Positions 45,013 to 58,700 of a DNA stretch of 64,000 nucleotides are shown one piece after another; position 1 is the first letter of the stretch, and each line of letters begins with the position of its first letter. The translations under genes were made by a program, and so were the position numbers. The notes under the pieces were generated by a model, which was given only the letters and a program-made list of their open reading frames with translations, was not told the origin of the DNA and ran no database searches. This DNA is from Branchiostoma floridae (Eukaryota > Chordata > Leptocardii > Amphioxiformes > Branchiostomatidae): contig NC_049981.1 in assembly GCF_000003815.2 (NCBI RefSeq), positions 26,427,670 through 26,491,669 of the forward strand. The letters run 5' to 3'.

Positions 45013-48000
45013 GGTAAGCCTTCGCTCTGTTGTATCTAGCGTTTGGTGTGCTGCTGAAACCAAGTCATGTCGATCAGAATTGTGCAGTTATCTTTTTCCC
45101 AATGCATTACCACACTGACAACATAAATTGATTCGCGCACTAAGTCAACGGGCCCTTTTACAAGGTGGCTACTCAGATTATGTGTTTTTCCATATGGTCG
45201 CCAAAGGCTTTCATGAAAACAGCGAGTCACTCCGTCCATTATAAGCGCGGTTCCTTGACGGAAGCCACATCAGAAAAGAAGGCCCGGATATCCTTTCACA
45301 ATAAGGCCAAAAGGTTGGTTCACTTTTCCGTTTGGACGAAATGTTTGGCAGACTGCATGCTGTAGTCAATTACTGGTTTCAAAGGTAGAAATACTACATG
45401 AAGTTCTGTGTCTTAAATGATAGCTAGAATATCCTTGTTAATTTTTCAAAACTCCAGGTGATAATAAGAAGGCTTCTAAATCTGTCGTTTATGTAGTTTG
45501 TCCCGACAATATTGCAGTCCACTGCCATATTTGATGAGTTGTGAGATAACTACTTGAGCTGGACTCGTGTCGTGACGTGCGCAGGGCCATTATGACCAGA
45601 AGGTTCTTCTGGAGGGGGTTGAACCTCTTTGTTTTACGACGTTTTGCGATGACGAAACGAACGACCCATCTGTTAGCCGGCCGTCACTGGTCACCTTTAC
45701 AGCCTCTGTAATACATGGCTTCTTGCGCTGTATCGGTGAGGGCTAAACAGCGAGGCGGAACCGAAGAAATCCCCGTCCGTCTTCTTCTCACCCTGGACTT
45801 AACGACACCCAATAGGCACATATGAGGACAATTCGTCTTGTAATACGGCAGGGGGGAGTTATTGCCAGGCTTATATAGCGGCGTGTGGCGGCCACCTTTT
45901 GGCTTCTGTGCAGGCAAATGGGCAGTGGCCGCTCTGAGCACGAGGCGGAATTTGTTTTTAACCTTTATCCTATCAGGCTTTTGGTTTGGCATTCCTTTAT
46001 ATTTATGTTTGTTTCTATTTAATTTCAAGAAACAACCATGCCTCATAACTGGCATAGATTATTCTACTAGATGCAGCATAAGATTTAGTCATACGCTATT
46101 TTAAAGTATGGGACTGTGTGAGTGAGTGTGTGACCGGGTGAGTGAGAGCGTTTCAAAGAGTGCTGTTACATAACAAGTTTAGAGAGGCGCACTTTCTCAC
46201 ATGCGTATATTTGTACTGATTTCGCCCGACAAAAACTTTGCAATGCTCGAGGCAAAAGAATCAATAAAGAGAGATACACACCTTTTTGTGAGCGGACAAT
46301 ACAATTCGAAGACTGAACATGTACCGTTACGATAATTTCCTGCTGCGCCAGTTTCAATAAGTAAACCCACCTTTAATACGCTTATCTCTAACCAGACTGC
46401 TAAATCGCCAGGTAGCCATTTTTCACAGGCACGCCAGCGTTAAGGGTTATTTGTCCCTGTGGGCCTATGAGGAAAGACTTACGAGTACGAATTATCGAAA
46501 TATTTCCAATGAGTTTTCAGTCAGCAGACCTGACACGGCGCCAAATCTGTTCAATTGACGTGAAACGAATGCTGTCCAACACCATACACCACGTCTACCT
46601 CACCATCAACAGAGATATATCGAAATTTCAGCCAGGCGTGAACTGTATTTCTTTTGCGTAGCAGATAGTCCTCACTAGGTGGTACGTGACGTGCACCAGA
46701 TATGTGCGAGTGCAGGTGGAGCCGCAGTGCCTTGTCTGATCCCACATTGTATTAGTTTCCCGAAGTCAGCCGGACACGCTGCTGCTGTAGATCCGGTACA
46801 GGGGGCGTAACCACGCCCACGTGCATGAAAAGGGTGCCAGGAACAGTCGAAAATAGTTCCCTTCAACCACTAACAACGGATAGGATGGTTTTCTCTTGTT
46901 CTAACGTATATTCTAAGCCTTCGCTTGAGCTTGACGTGATTAAGTGTAATATCTATAGCTTCTCCCACTGCTCAAATGAACGCTTAGTGTTTGCCGAAAT
47001 TACTTAAGCCATTTTTATCTGGGCTATTGACGTCGCTTCGATTTCTTCTGATGCCCGGAAAATAACATCTAATGATGGTAACAGTACCTACAAAGGTCAA
47101 CGTAAGTAAGTCTGTCTCTCTCTCTCTCTTTTATAAAATTGTTACAATTTTGTCACGTAACGACCAGTTTACAAATCATGTAAGGGTTACAGAAAACAGT
47201 ATGCAATATTCATGTTAAAGCTTTTTGTCTATAGCTAGCAATCTTAATGAGACTTTTTACATTGCTACAAGACGGGCTACTAACGTACTTCAGTGGAGTC
47301 TAAATGTACCCGTGCCTTTGAGCGTGCAGTAAAACACAACTACGACCACAAATACGTTAATATTACTGGATAATTCGATAAACGGGAATATGATTTTTGT
47401 TTTCGGGTCATTTCTGATCCTCCCAAATAATTTTTATTGCACAGCGCTCGCATCCAAAGTTTATATCTAAGATAAAAATCATTTCAAACTATGATTCATG
47501 ATCAACAGACCCTGAATGTCCAGTTTAAGTGGTTCATGTATTCCTAGAAGCATGTTTCAATCTCAGCTATGAAATAAACAGAACGTAAGCTTGGTGGATC
47601 GATTGGATGTTGTGATTGCATTCAATTAAGCGTGAAGGGCTGAAAGAGAAAAAAATAGAACAAAAATGTAACAATGGGTAGCATGTCCTGTAACTGACCT
47701 CCTGGCCATTTTTTAAATCAAACGAAATGGTCCAGATGATCATGTCCCCATATATGATAATTGATTTATCTGGCCTTGCAATAAAAGGTCCTTATCCTAA
47801 ACCACGCTTATTTGTCTTCATAAAAGAGAAAAAAAAGTGAAAATGAGATTCTTAGGAAACTGGACATAACAAAGGCAATATGTAATTATATGAGAATAAA
47901 TTTGAATAAACAGGTATATTTTCCATGCTTCAGCGGTGCGTAGCGATATAATCAGGGCATAAGAAAGTTTTATGTTTGTCCACGAGTGGATTGATACCAC

Positions 48001-48682
48001 CAAGGATAACTGCAGCGCCATTAGCATTCATCATCAGTTCTAAGATCGGCACTCAGGCACGTCCGCAGGCGGGGAAAGAGCTAAACTCCCCCGCCTGGTA
48101 CCATCCTTCAAAGCGCATCAAAGTAGATCTGACAGGGATGTGAGCTCCCATGTCTTCGATCCATAGCTCTGCCGTCGATAGCCCTATGGGAGATCCTCTG
48201 TTGTGCGCGTTGTGGCCTGTTGCAGCAGCTAGAAAGCAAAAGAGAGCTGCTGGAGCTGCAGCCAGATGTGAGGCTTTACAAGTTTCTCCGCTGTAATCTT
48301 CTGTAGATATTGTTGAAGGCTGTCAGGGGTAGGCTGGGGGAGTTCACTGATTCGTACGGGTAATAGATGGTGTGACGCGTGTAGAGCTCTTCTTATGTAT
48401 TAATCAGCGCTCGCCCGGCTAGAAACTCGTGGTCTGGTAGGCTACTTTCGCCCAACTACACCGGACGTAGGGAACTATCTCTAGGGACGCTCGAAATATG
48501 CAAAGAGACCAGCGGATTTCTTCGGCGATCTAATTGCAAATGCTGTGTGCATTATGAAAAGGCCCCGGTGTGGGGCCCTGGCTCCCGTTATTCTTAATCC
48601 CCTTTTATCAGACATTGTGCATACCGTCCGTGCAGGTTGCGCCGGTAGCTTTGTAGCCGGCAGCGGCGGCGGAACGTGCGCC
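45013..48682. other. Upstream region of the CUB gene
   Basis: No supported coding exon. 48060-48680 is GC-richer and likely includes leader and promoter sequence. An acceptor-like CCGTGCAG lies at about 48640, so the ATG exon may be the second exon. A short TC run is at about 47112-47130. Confidence 0.35.
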
Positions 48683-48758
48683 ATGGACCGTCGAGGAAGA
48701 CGGTTGCTCGTCTACCTGGCCATTCTTCTGACCATACCTCTCGCTGCAAGCGATCAAG
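48683..48758 (+). CDS. CUB gene exon 1 (signal peptide)
   Basis: 25 codons plus one base, with a strong Kozak context. The intron that follows (48759-49826) is 1068 bp. Confidence 0.83.
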
Positions 48759-50021
48759 GTAAGCTTTCACTCTTGTTGTATCACAGACACGAACGCACCT
48801 TCGGAGTTAGAGGATAGACAGTAATTATTGACCTTCATCGTGATACACAGCACATCGGGCGTAGTTCATATGTCACCGGGCCATTCGATTGAGTGCAATG
48901 TACAGTCTCTGGTAAATAAAGCTGTTAGAATTCACCACGTTGTTGTAAACGTAGTCTACAACAGCCCAACTTCTTGTTTCGGCTCTCCGAGATCCCATGA
49001 CAAGGTTTGACAGATGTACTCATGGAATACACCAGCAACATTCGGTCAGCACTCTGATTTAATTTATCAATTTCATTGAGGAAAGCCTTCTCCGGCTCTT
49101 ATAGGATTCTGTGCCTGATTAACTCAGTATGGGCTGGTTATTTCCCCCAGGAAGATTTCTTATGTTTTTAATAATATTTTGCTCCCCCCGTCTTACATAC
49201 CGGGACTCCCTCGGAGCGATTTGTTTCGGTCGATAACCCGGTCCTCACATCATCGGAACTAGCTGAAAGAATAATTTCTCAGGTCTTGTGGGGAAATTGT
49301 TTTCTCGTAGAAGAAACGTTGGAGGTCAGGCTTGGGACCTGTTGCGGAAAGTAATTAACTTAAGTGCACAGTAGAGAATCTTCCGACGAATAATGAAATT
49401 GTGTAAGTGCGACCTACTAGATGCCGAGGTTGGAAGTTGCCAGACGCTTCATTTGTTTCAGTCCGTATCACGAGCCTAGCTACAATTTACCGTCTGCCAT
49501 CCTGCAGATGACATAGTTAGCAACGTCATCTATATTTCCAAGGCCTCAGTGAGCGGATCGAGATGTCGTAAAATAGAGAATTGCTTTTCCTTTTATAGCT
49601 GTGATGGAGTGTTGTCAATAAGTTAGAATACCATACCGCCATACTTTATTGACGTATGTTAGAAACTGATATACATACATGTAATCCATACAGATTGAAG
49701 AGATATGCGTGGCTTAGGGTTGTTTACATATTCAGGTCCTGCTGACTATTAACGTTATCTTCCAGGCCAGATTTAAGCTATAATGAATACTTATTATCAT
49801 CATAACTATTTTCAATCGATCTGCAGGTTGTCGGCCAAAGGGGTTTGGGTCGTCCGGTTGTAACAGCAACCGAACCCTAACAGGCGACTGTGGGAGTATC
49901 CAGTCAATGGGATTCCCCAACACACCCTACGACAACTCTGCACTATGCGAGTGGAACATACAAGTCCGCTCGGACCAGGTCATCACACTGACATTCACTC
50001 AGTTCGATCTGGAGTATTCAG
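48683..50021 (+). CDS. Secreted/membrane CUB-domain protein, 5' end (two exons, partial)
   Basis: Exon 1 (48683-48758) starts at GCCATGG and encodes a signal peptide: basic MDRRGRR, hydrophobic core LLVYLAILLTIPLAA, predicted cleavage near Ser23. The donor CAAG|GTAAGC is phase 1. Exon 2 (49827-50021) follows a TCTGCAG acceptor, phase 1 in and out, and encodes the first half of a CUB domain, a beta-sandwich module of extracellular proteins such as tolloids, neuropilins and cubilin. Visible hallmarks are DCGSIQSMGFPNTPYDNS, CEWNIQV and ITLTFTQFDLE. Cys37 and Cys66 fit the first CUB disulfide pair; Cys27 and Cys47 are extra. Asn40-Arg-Thr is an N-glycosylation site. The donor TCAG|GTAAGT is strong, so the gene continues, but no further exon was found by 64000. 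The specific family cannot be named from 90 residues. Confidence 0.85.
49827..50021 (+). CDS. CUB gene exon 2 (first half of CUB domain)
   Basis: 195 bp. The first two bases complete the Gly26 codon begun in exon 1. Ends after FDLEYS with one base of the next codon, where CUB genes often have an intron. Confidence 0.87.
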
Positions 50022-52101
50022 GTAAGTCGTTCACCTTTGCTGATTTGCATACTCGTGACGAGTTAGAGTTATATTTGAATGCTTGTGATGTGATAGAATT
50101 ATATTGGCGAGGTTGCGCGCCGTCTGGAAGCACGCAGCATTTCATGATGGCTATTGACTGATACCTGACGGTGCATATAATGTCAGCGTCATACTCCAGT
50201 CGGGAATTGGCGCGTGATCCCGAGCAGGCTGCTGCTGTATATAGCTGGGACGGAATAACAACCTAACAAGTACATGACTTCTGCGAAAGTATAGGCGCAT
50301 GAGCGACCTTGTCCCCTGTCGATATTGCATTTTCCCATTGCCTCATTATTATGCTTATTGACGAACAGAAATTAGGACGAGTTGCAGGCATTGAATTTCA
50401 ATTAGTTTTTTTTAACATTCCCGGAAAATAGGTGGGAATTAATAGGATGTCGAGAACTCATCTCTAGTTCCCTTTGAGCCTTCACCCATCTGTCATGTCG
50501 GGTAATCTAGATGATTGCAGTGTAGACAGTTCGCGGTATGCAGGAAGTGGGACAGCGACGGCACATCCTGTGGTCTCCCAGCTGTCACGGAAAGCGTTCT
50601 CTCAAGATGGCGTCAGAGTAATGAATAATGTGTGGCTTCACGACGTGTCCCAAAGTAATTAGTCGGACGCGCAAGTGGAGACGATAAGGCTAGCTAATCC
50701 CACACCAGGGGGCCTGCACCATCCGCGAAGAAGTCACCGACAGCGCTTTAATTGCTTCCTCCGACGGCAGATTGATCTGGGGTCCAAACCTTCCCTCAAA
50801 GAAATCACCCAGCTACTTTACGCTTTGCCATATACTTCAGGCGGCTGTGCGTCTAATGTCTTTCACGCATAAAAAGGGGTCATCCCGCTACAAGCTCTAA
50901 TTTCGGACCGCTTAATTCATTATTCCCGTGTGCAATTATTTTTCGATATACGCAACCTTCGGGCTATTGGTAAATCACTGTGATTGACGATAGCACACTT
51001 GCCCCGGCGAGCATACCTGATTCGATGGTATTTCTCGCTGGCATTTACGTGCCGACAATACCTACTGGTGTCCAGGAACTGTGTCAACATTACTCAAGAT
51101 TCTCCAATATCCCTGATACCCTCAATGTGTTAGGAAGAAAGAGCAATCCATGATCGATCTCTTTGCATGTATTTAACAGTTCTTTATAACTTGTCATCGA
51201 CCGTGTGAGCCATCTTTAATGTATTTATTTGAACAGCTTATCTCTTGAAGCAAGGAAGCTAGCACGAAGTAAATGGAATTAGAAAAAGGTAATTCCATAT
51301 GCAGAACCTTCGCTAGCACAAGAGCTGGGTAATCAATTCTTATCCTATACAAGAGAAATTCAATTTGTGTTCGACGCTATCTTCAAGATGAAAGCGCCTA
51401 GAGCAGTTATGCGGCGCGTTGCATGACGGTACTAAGGGCGCCACTTTGAATGTCCGTTATCTTCTCGAGGCTGCGCTCTAAAATGGATTCGGTGTCTGTT
51501 ATTACAGTATGACTTATTTCTCCTATCTGTTTGCATTGAGTTTCATCAACGTTGGCTGGGTGTGCCAATAGCAGGGGTTAACAATAGCTGTTCCTGTCAA
51601 GCACAGCTTGTCATCAGTTTGCATTCTCTGTGACCTCTAGATGACTACGGAGATTTCCCTTCTCGTACAAAAAGATGCCCCACATGTTGTCGTCTGTCTG
51701 TCTGCAAAATTCGACCACAGGAAGGATGAACACTATACCATGTCGCCTGTCCGTCGTGCGTGGTCGTGACTGATGTGCTTCTCCATCAGCCGCGATGGCC
51801 AGTGCTTGACAAATAGACGCGAAGGTACAGAGAAGGCCTACGGCATCTATTTTCCTCCGACCAAGATAGAAACGCGCTGATACCCTATTTTCTACTAGAA
51901 AACTACGCCGAGACCGCAGAGCGACCAAAAATGTGGCGGATTTCTTGAAAACATTTATAGATCGAATCTTCTTAGGTTTTTATATTTTGCCGTGTTTTCC
52001 CCCTAGCGATGCCCAGACTGTGTTTTAGAGGGCTAAACAGTGACATCTTTCTTCACCATTATGCACCATATTCTGGATAACGAGTTAAAAAGTTAAGTCA
52101 C

Positions 52102-52201
52102 NNNNNNNNNNNNNNNNNNNNNNNNNNNNNNNNNNNNNNNNNNNNNNNNNNNNNNNNNNNNNNNNNNNNNNNNNNNNNNNNNNNNNNNNNNNNNNNNNNN
52201 N
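52102..52201. other. Assembly gap (100 N)
   Basis: Exactly 100 unknown bases; an exon of the CUB gene could be hidden here. Confidence 1.
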
Positions 52202-55200
52202 ATTGCTCATTCACACGCAGCACCGTTTCAGAGGAACAAGGGGTGTGGCAACAAGCATTGCTGCGTCATCTTCTGAATTAAAGTTTGGAGTATTGGGTTA
52301 AATCACGGGAATATGGTCACGATCTTCTAGACTAGTGGTCGTTTGGGATCCAAATCAAAATGGAAGAGTGCAGACTTCAGAGATATGTAGCTGTAGATAG
52401 GGCCTCCATCCTGGTGTGTTACAATGGGGTGGATGATTAATGGATGTACATCTGACAAGGTCTAGGTCCAGGTTCGGTGTGGCCATAAATCATCATGACG
52501 TTCTGTCATATCTTGTTGACAACTACTGGATTTTTCTGCCAGGAAAAATGCTTGTCTCGGTATCTTTACACAGTAGTATGACACGTTAGTGAATTTGTGT
52601 GCATTATTGATGTGACACCTATCAACACTGAACTCGTTTCGTTGGAATGGTATCAGTGTTACTGAGAGTCAAACCATCAGCAAGATTCTAGCCGTATGAA
52701 GCTGAACGAATATCTTCATTTTGTATACTGACACAGCCTTTCTGTCTAGGCGTTGGCTGATCAAAATGTAGTTCTGCAGAATTATCGACATGCTGCATGA
52801 CAATCAGTACAAAGGGAACATATTCGTATTGTTCGCTAGGCCTTCTGGGAGATTTATGTTTCTAACCTAAGGCCCCGGATGAGAGCTAACGACATGTGCT
52901 TCTGTCGAGCAGTATGTAAGGGCGGCGGCATTGAGTTTCAGTTTCTGAATAGACACAGAAGCTGATGGTATTTTATCATAAGATAGATACAAGTGTTCAT
53001 AGCCCAAAGAGTTCCCTATTGATACATTCTCACATTTTCTTTTTATCTTGGTTGTGTTTTTGCCAGGTTTTCAGATTTTGGATGATTACATGTGTTTCTG
53101 CAATATAGTAACATCGGACATAGCATGGAATTGTTTAATCATGCCATAAGACTATTGTAGTAACAAAAGCTCACAATTTGATATATCTGTATGGGTATCT
53201 GATAGGGATTATCAGCTAATATCGTATAAAAAGAAAGACGTATAAAAAGAAAGAAATGAAGAATAGATGACAAAAATCGATATCTATCACATCCCCTGGG
53301 GAAGAGAATCACCATAAAGTTTGAGAAGCTTTTAAGACCCAGAATGTTACGTGACAGAACTTTTAAGATGTTCATCCAACTCAAATGTAACTGAAGAGGG
53401 AGAAGGGCAGGTAAATGCCGCCCAGTCTATCTATGTACTCTTGGCCGCATTGCAATTTCCTTTCTGGAAATTAAAGATTGCTGTAGATACCATCCAAATC
53501 ACCCACTGCATACGTTCAAATCATTTTGGCCTTCAAAGAGGGAAATAGAAGTTCCAGACATCTGGCTACAGAATTCACCGCGCTGTGAAACGGCGAGTCT
53601 TTAAACCGTTATCTATAGAACGTGCGGTGGCTTCATGCGGAAAATAAGAAATACTTTACTCCTGAGAATAACCATCATGGTTTCGAGTCAGTTTTCTTTA
53701 CAAGTCCATCACAACTTTAACATTATATCGTTTGCTTTACTCCAACTTGCACTGTGCTGCATTATTTTTAGTAAGCAAATGTATTCATCTTTTTCGTTTG
53801 CATTTTAAAAAGTTTTCAAACATTATGGAGCATCCCAAGGCCTTCCAGAAATACAGTGCTAGTCACTAATGGGCGCTTACTCTTGTAAAAGACTATAGAA
53901 GTAGATATTCAATAAAATAAATGCATTGTCTGCCGATGAGATAAATTGGATCATAGATTAAGACATATCAAATATTCGCCACATTTCCTTTACTTTAACA
54001 TGCAAAATAAATCTTTTTCCTGCATCCTTTTGGATGTCTACCTAAGGCCTTTGCTTGTTCTTCCGCCCTCTATATAATAAAGCTGTCATGACAAGTCAGG
54101 GTATTTGGTATGAATGAAACCAGAAAACTTTTGAATACCCAAAGCAATACGTGCAATATCTAAAACATCGCCCTCAGATCCCTATAGAAGCTGAAGAGTA
54201 CCGAGGGTGGTATAAAGACGAAACAATCAGCACTGTTTTATCTTATTTGCGGCTCCCCCAACGCATAAAACAACGCTTTCGAGCGTCGCTGTGCACGGCA
54301 AACCGCCCACGTATTCTGGAGATTAGACAGATTGTTAAGTCCCAGGACGCCATTACAGTAAAGCTAGCAGAGTAATGGACGAAGACCGAAGATGGAGGAT
54401 TACCAGCTCCATACGCAAAGAACATGTGATGGTCCTGGCGATTGCTTTATAAGATGACGTCAGATCACAGATTTAATGGGAGAAAACTTTGAACGAATGA
54501 AAGTGCAACAACCAGATCATGAACAGTGTAGTAATCTTTTTAACTAACCAACTGGTGTACAAGCTTTAATCAGATAAGGTTGGTTATTTGTACAGGAAGT
54601 AGCCAACCTAGCTTTGACATTTACTTTCAACGACTATTTAACCAGTCTCTCTCTGTATATTCCATTTGAATAGCCTCTGTCCAGCGAAACTCCATGTAGT
54701 CTCAGACTTTGTTTACACCAAGTGTTGAAAAGAGGCTCTCATTGAAGTGCCTGTAATAGCAAGGTGAAACTTTACACTGTCATAAAGGCTGTTTCCATTA
54801 ACAAGATTGCCACGACTACCAAGAAGTTTGATCTCTTCTGTGATTGAATCACGAAACGAGCGTTGAAACATAAAGTAGAAACTCATTCACCCCTGCAAAC
54901 ATTACCGCAAACAGTAGATAAACGCAGCACGTGAAGGCTATGATGATAGGCTGCATGTGACTATGTGAAGCCGGCTTAGCAGGGCGCAGGTGTGGCGGGG
55001 ACCAAGACTGTTATACGGGGAACGTATGGGCGAACTAGTTTTATAAGGTGATTACGAAACAACTAGAAGCGCAGTATTTGACTTTCAAATTCAAGTTCAT
55101 TCCATCTAAGTTACGTCTCATGGAACCCCGAATTTACTGAACGGGCTTGTAGTGCATCCCGTACACGAATGAACTTAACTCTTTCCTTTAGAAACACGCA

Positions 55201-55565
55201 AACTTGATGGAAATATTGGAAAAGGAAGGTTGGGTCAAGTACAATTTCAAAAGATCCTTTATGCCATAAACATGGCGTCAATGTGCAACAATTCATCATA
55301 TCATATCATATCATTATCATATATATCAGTCAAAGTAGTTTCAAAGGGAATGCACTTAAACCGAGATATCTTGGATGCTTTGATACTCTCAATACCTCTA
55401 AGAAAATTAAATGTTTAAGTTATTGTTCCGGTATTTTCCAAGAAAGATTGGGATGCTCGAGTGATGTATTACTATTGGTTTTGCGGAACAAATGTTCTCT
55501 AAGTATTCAGGAGGCATAGCTTAGATAGACTTGTCTGAATTGATTTAGTGTCGGCAGGGTTGTAC

Positions 55566-55745
55566 TCAAAACCTTCCTTGAAAAGGACTGCTGATGACAA
55601 AAGTTGAATAGTTGCTGGCCATGTCTCTAATGTATACAATGAATAATAATGGTCCTAACACGGAGCCTTGGAGGACACCTGCGCCAACCCTGGGCCACCG
55701 AGAAGCTTGTCCATCTATCAAAACGCTTCGAAATCTATCAAGTTC
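55566..55745 (-). mobile_element. LINE reverse-transcriptase remnant
   Basis: The minus strand is open for about 60 codons and carries LQGSVLGPLLFIVYI, the canonical palm-region motif of non-LTR (Jockey/CR1/L2-type) reverse transcriptases, preceded by RSVLIDGQASRW as in these proteins. It ends at a TGA (55568-55566) before the usual catalytic FADD box, so it is a dead fragment. Confidence 0.85.
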
Positions 55746-58700
55746 ATGCTGTTTGGCTTACCAGGCAAAGTTTGTAAAATGTAAAAATACTCCATACGTG
55801 TATCTTACTCTGAATACGATAGGTATAAAACAATCTAAAGTCTGTGTTTCTTTTGCTATACTGTGAAAGAAGCTGATAGAGGGTATTGTATCCTGGCAGT
55901 TTTAAGAATTATTGAAATATTTCTAGGGTGCTTATTCCCGCGTTTTGGAACATTCATCAATTCCGTCCTCTATATAATGCTCAGCCCGAGGTAGAAAGAA
56001 GACATAGACGTCGATTTGTAACTGTCATGTTGTACTGTTCCAAACAACCAGCAAACGAATGAAAACGCTTCTGAACATATGCCTTGGGGTATGTAATGGC
56101 TACTTATCTCCTGTCAGATTCAAAAAGACGCTCTATTTCATTTCGATTTGGTTCAGTGAAGCTGCCATAAGGAGCAGTTCTTTTATACTTGTTGTACCCG
56201 GCTAAAAGCCATCCTTCTGGAACATCGGGTGTGACTGATGACGCGGGGAGACGGGGGTGCATTAGTACCGAACGTCTCGGCCGTGCGTGGAGATCACAAG
56301 GTTATGTTTTAAAGAATAATGGTAGCACAAAGTTTGTCAGATAGTGTGTTAGCTTTGCTCAGCTTCTGTAATGGAATGGCAAACGCACTTTATTGTTCGT
56401 CAACTCCGGTCCTAAATGTTAGATCAAATGTGGTTATAGAAGTTTTACAAAGATAGAAGGAAATGAAGATGAAGAAACTAAAGACATATAACAGGTAAAC
56501 AAGCCGACTCAATATTCTATTAATTAGTCTCTGTTTCTTTCACTGTAGTTGGTAGGCTGTTCCAGGGGGAAGGGCTAAGTTTAGTACAAATTCGGCTGCA
56601 GTAACCTGACAAAAATGTGATTACTCCAGTTCACTGTAATAGACGGATTGTTGTGGTTAGCTGTACTCCATAACCGTTACCCCTGGGACTAGAAACAGAC
56701 TACAGTAACGAGCATCTATATAAGACCAATCAGGTATGACCGCTGAGGCTTTGGAGGCCTTTGGAACAGTATCCTAAACACTGACTACCTAGGATAGGAT
56801 CTATGAATAGGCCGTCAATGATTTTTTTTTCAAATAAAAATAATAATAATTCGTGTGTCCAAACAACCTACAGGTCGATAACTACTGATTAAAATTCATT
56901 TCACGATTTGAGATGAAAAAGGTGAAAGAACGAGTCATTTGGGGTTTTTGAAAGTTGCCACTAACAATTCCAGTCTATGTCTATGTGACCATCCGCTAAT
57001 GGAGTCACCGACGCCTCTTTCCATTCACGTCCCATGTATCCAGAGGGATGTAAAATTACCAAAATCCATTGCCACAAAATTGAAGATGGCCTAGAAAGGC
57101 CTTTAACATCCTTAGCGCGTTACGATATTGGGCTGCTACAGTCCAAACCCATTTGCAGTTCAAAAGTACATTAGAAGGAGATACTGCAGTCTCCAATTGG
57201 CGGAAATAATTGATCGATTACCAAAGTGTCATCACCGCCTATTCCGGTCCTCTCGAACGCCGATGAACCGAATTAATGACTTAATTTTGACCAGGGTAAG
57301 AGCCATCCTTTCGATACTGCTTGAAGAAAGAAGGGTTAATCCACACATGATTAGCTTATCGATCGGGAAGTTGATTGATGTCAATCGCTTCATTTGTTTT
57401 CTTTTGATGAAAAGACAAACCCCACAGTACTAGTATAACCATGGGATGAATATCCAATGCAACCTATACACAACCCGTTAGCACTTTCTTTAGATAAAAT
57501 AGGTAATATGTGAGTGAATATGTAGGGTGTGGCATCCCGAGAAAATGGAGTTCGCGTTTTATATTTGGATGCACTTATCATCAAGACTGAACCTTTGAAC
57601 TGTTTTCTGAAATGTTAAGCTTGCTGTCTTTGTCGTAGCTGTATTTTTGTGTGGGGTACCTTGTCCTAGCTTATAATAGACAAACTGACTAACAGCCAGA
57701 ATACAAGCAAATATCAAGGAGAGTCAAGCCAATGGTTCGAAATGACTTTTCTTATAGCCAATTGCCCAACTTCAACCAGGCGCAAATACATTTTACAGCT
57801 GAATGGTGACTATTATGTTTGATTAAGTTCTTCTGAAATTGTATTTGAACTTAATGTAAATCTTTTCATAATTTCACATGCGGTTCATCTCTTTTGATGT
57901 CCTCTTACAAATTGTAAGGTATTTTATTGTTATAATATGATTTGGCTTACGGATGTTAGTATTTATATTTATTGACAATGAAGATAGGTTTTGCTTTAGC
58001 AAGTTACATTCACATCAATATGCGGTTTTACCTACCATACTCGTCAGTCACCAGTGAATTGGGCTTCAATATGGTGTGATTACCTACCTTACCTTGCAAT
58101 TTCATGTTTATCGTTCAGCAAACATGTAAGGGTTTAGAAAAGGATGAATACAGATTTGATGCAGTTTATTTCATGGTATAATCTTTCAAGATAATCTAGA
58201 TGCAGGAATGCGGGTCTTCGTAATTAGTATCACCTTAAGGCTAAATTGTACTCAGAAGCTATTCATCAGCGCAATTTGCTCAGGTTGCCTACACCCCGTG
58301 TATATGATTCCGTCAAATTGCTCCGTCACGCTATGCGCATCTACGCAGACACTCGTAGAATGATACATTGATTGTCAAACATCTATCAAATACAATTATG
58401 GTAGTACAAAACCTTTGCATTTACTACCTCAACCTCTTCAGTTCCCCTTATTTGACGCAATGTATGTTAGCGCATTTAGTCATTTGTTAAACAGGGAGTC
58501 GTAATGTAATATGCCTACAACAGTGAACATGGCAATAGACTTTTTTTCTGATAATTTCTAACACATGTCTTAAGCTTTAGTATCCCCTTCCACTAAACGT
58601 GTGCGAGACGACCAAGTTATCAGACATACCTATAGAATTAAACTACCTCACAGGTCACTTTGGGACGGATGAGCAGTGATCCTAGCTATCCTTAGAGTCT

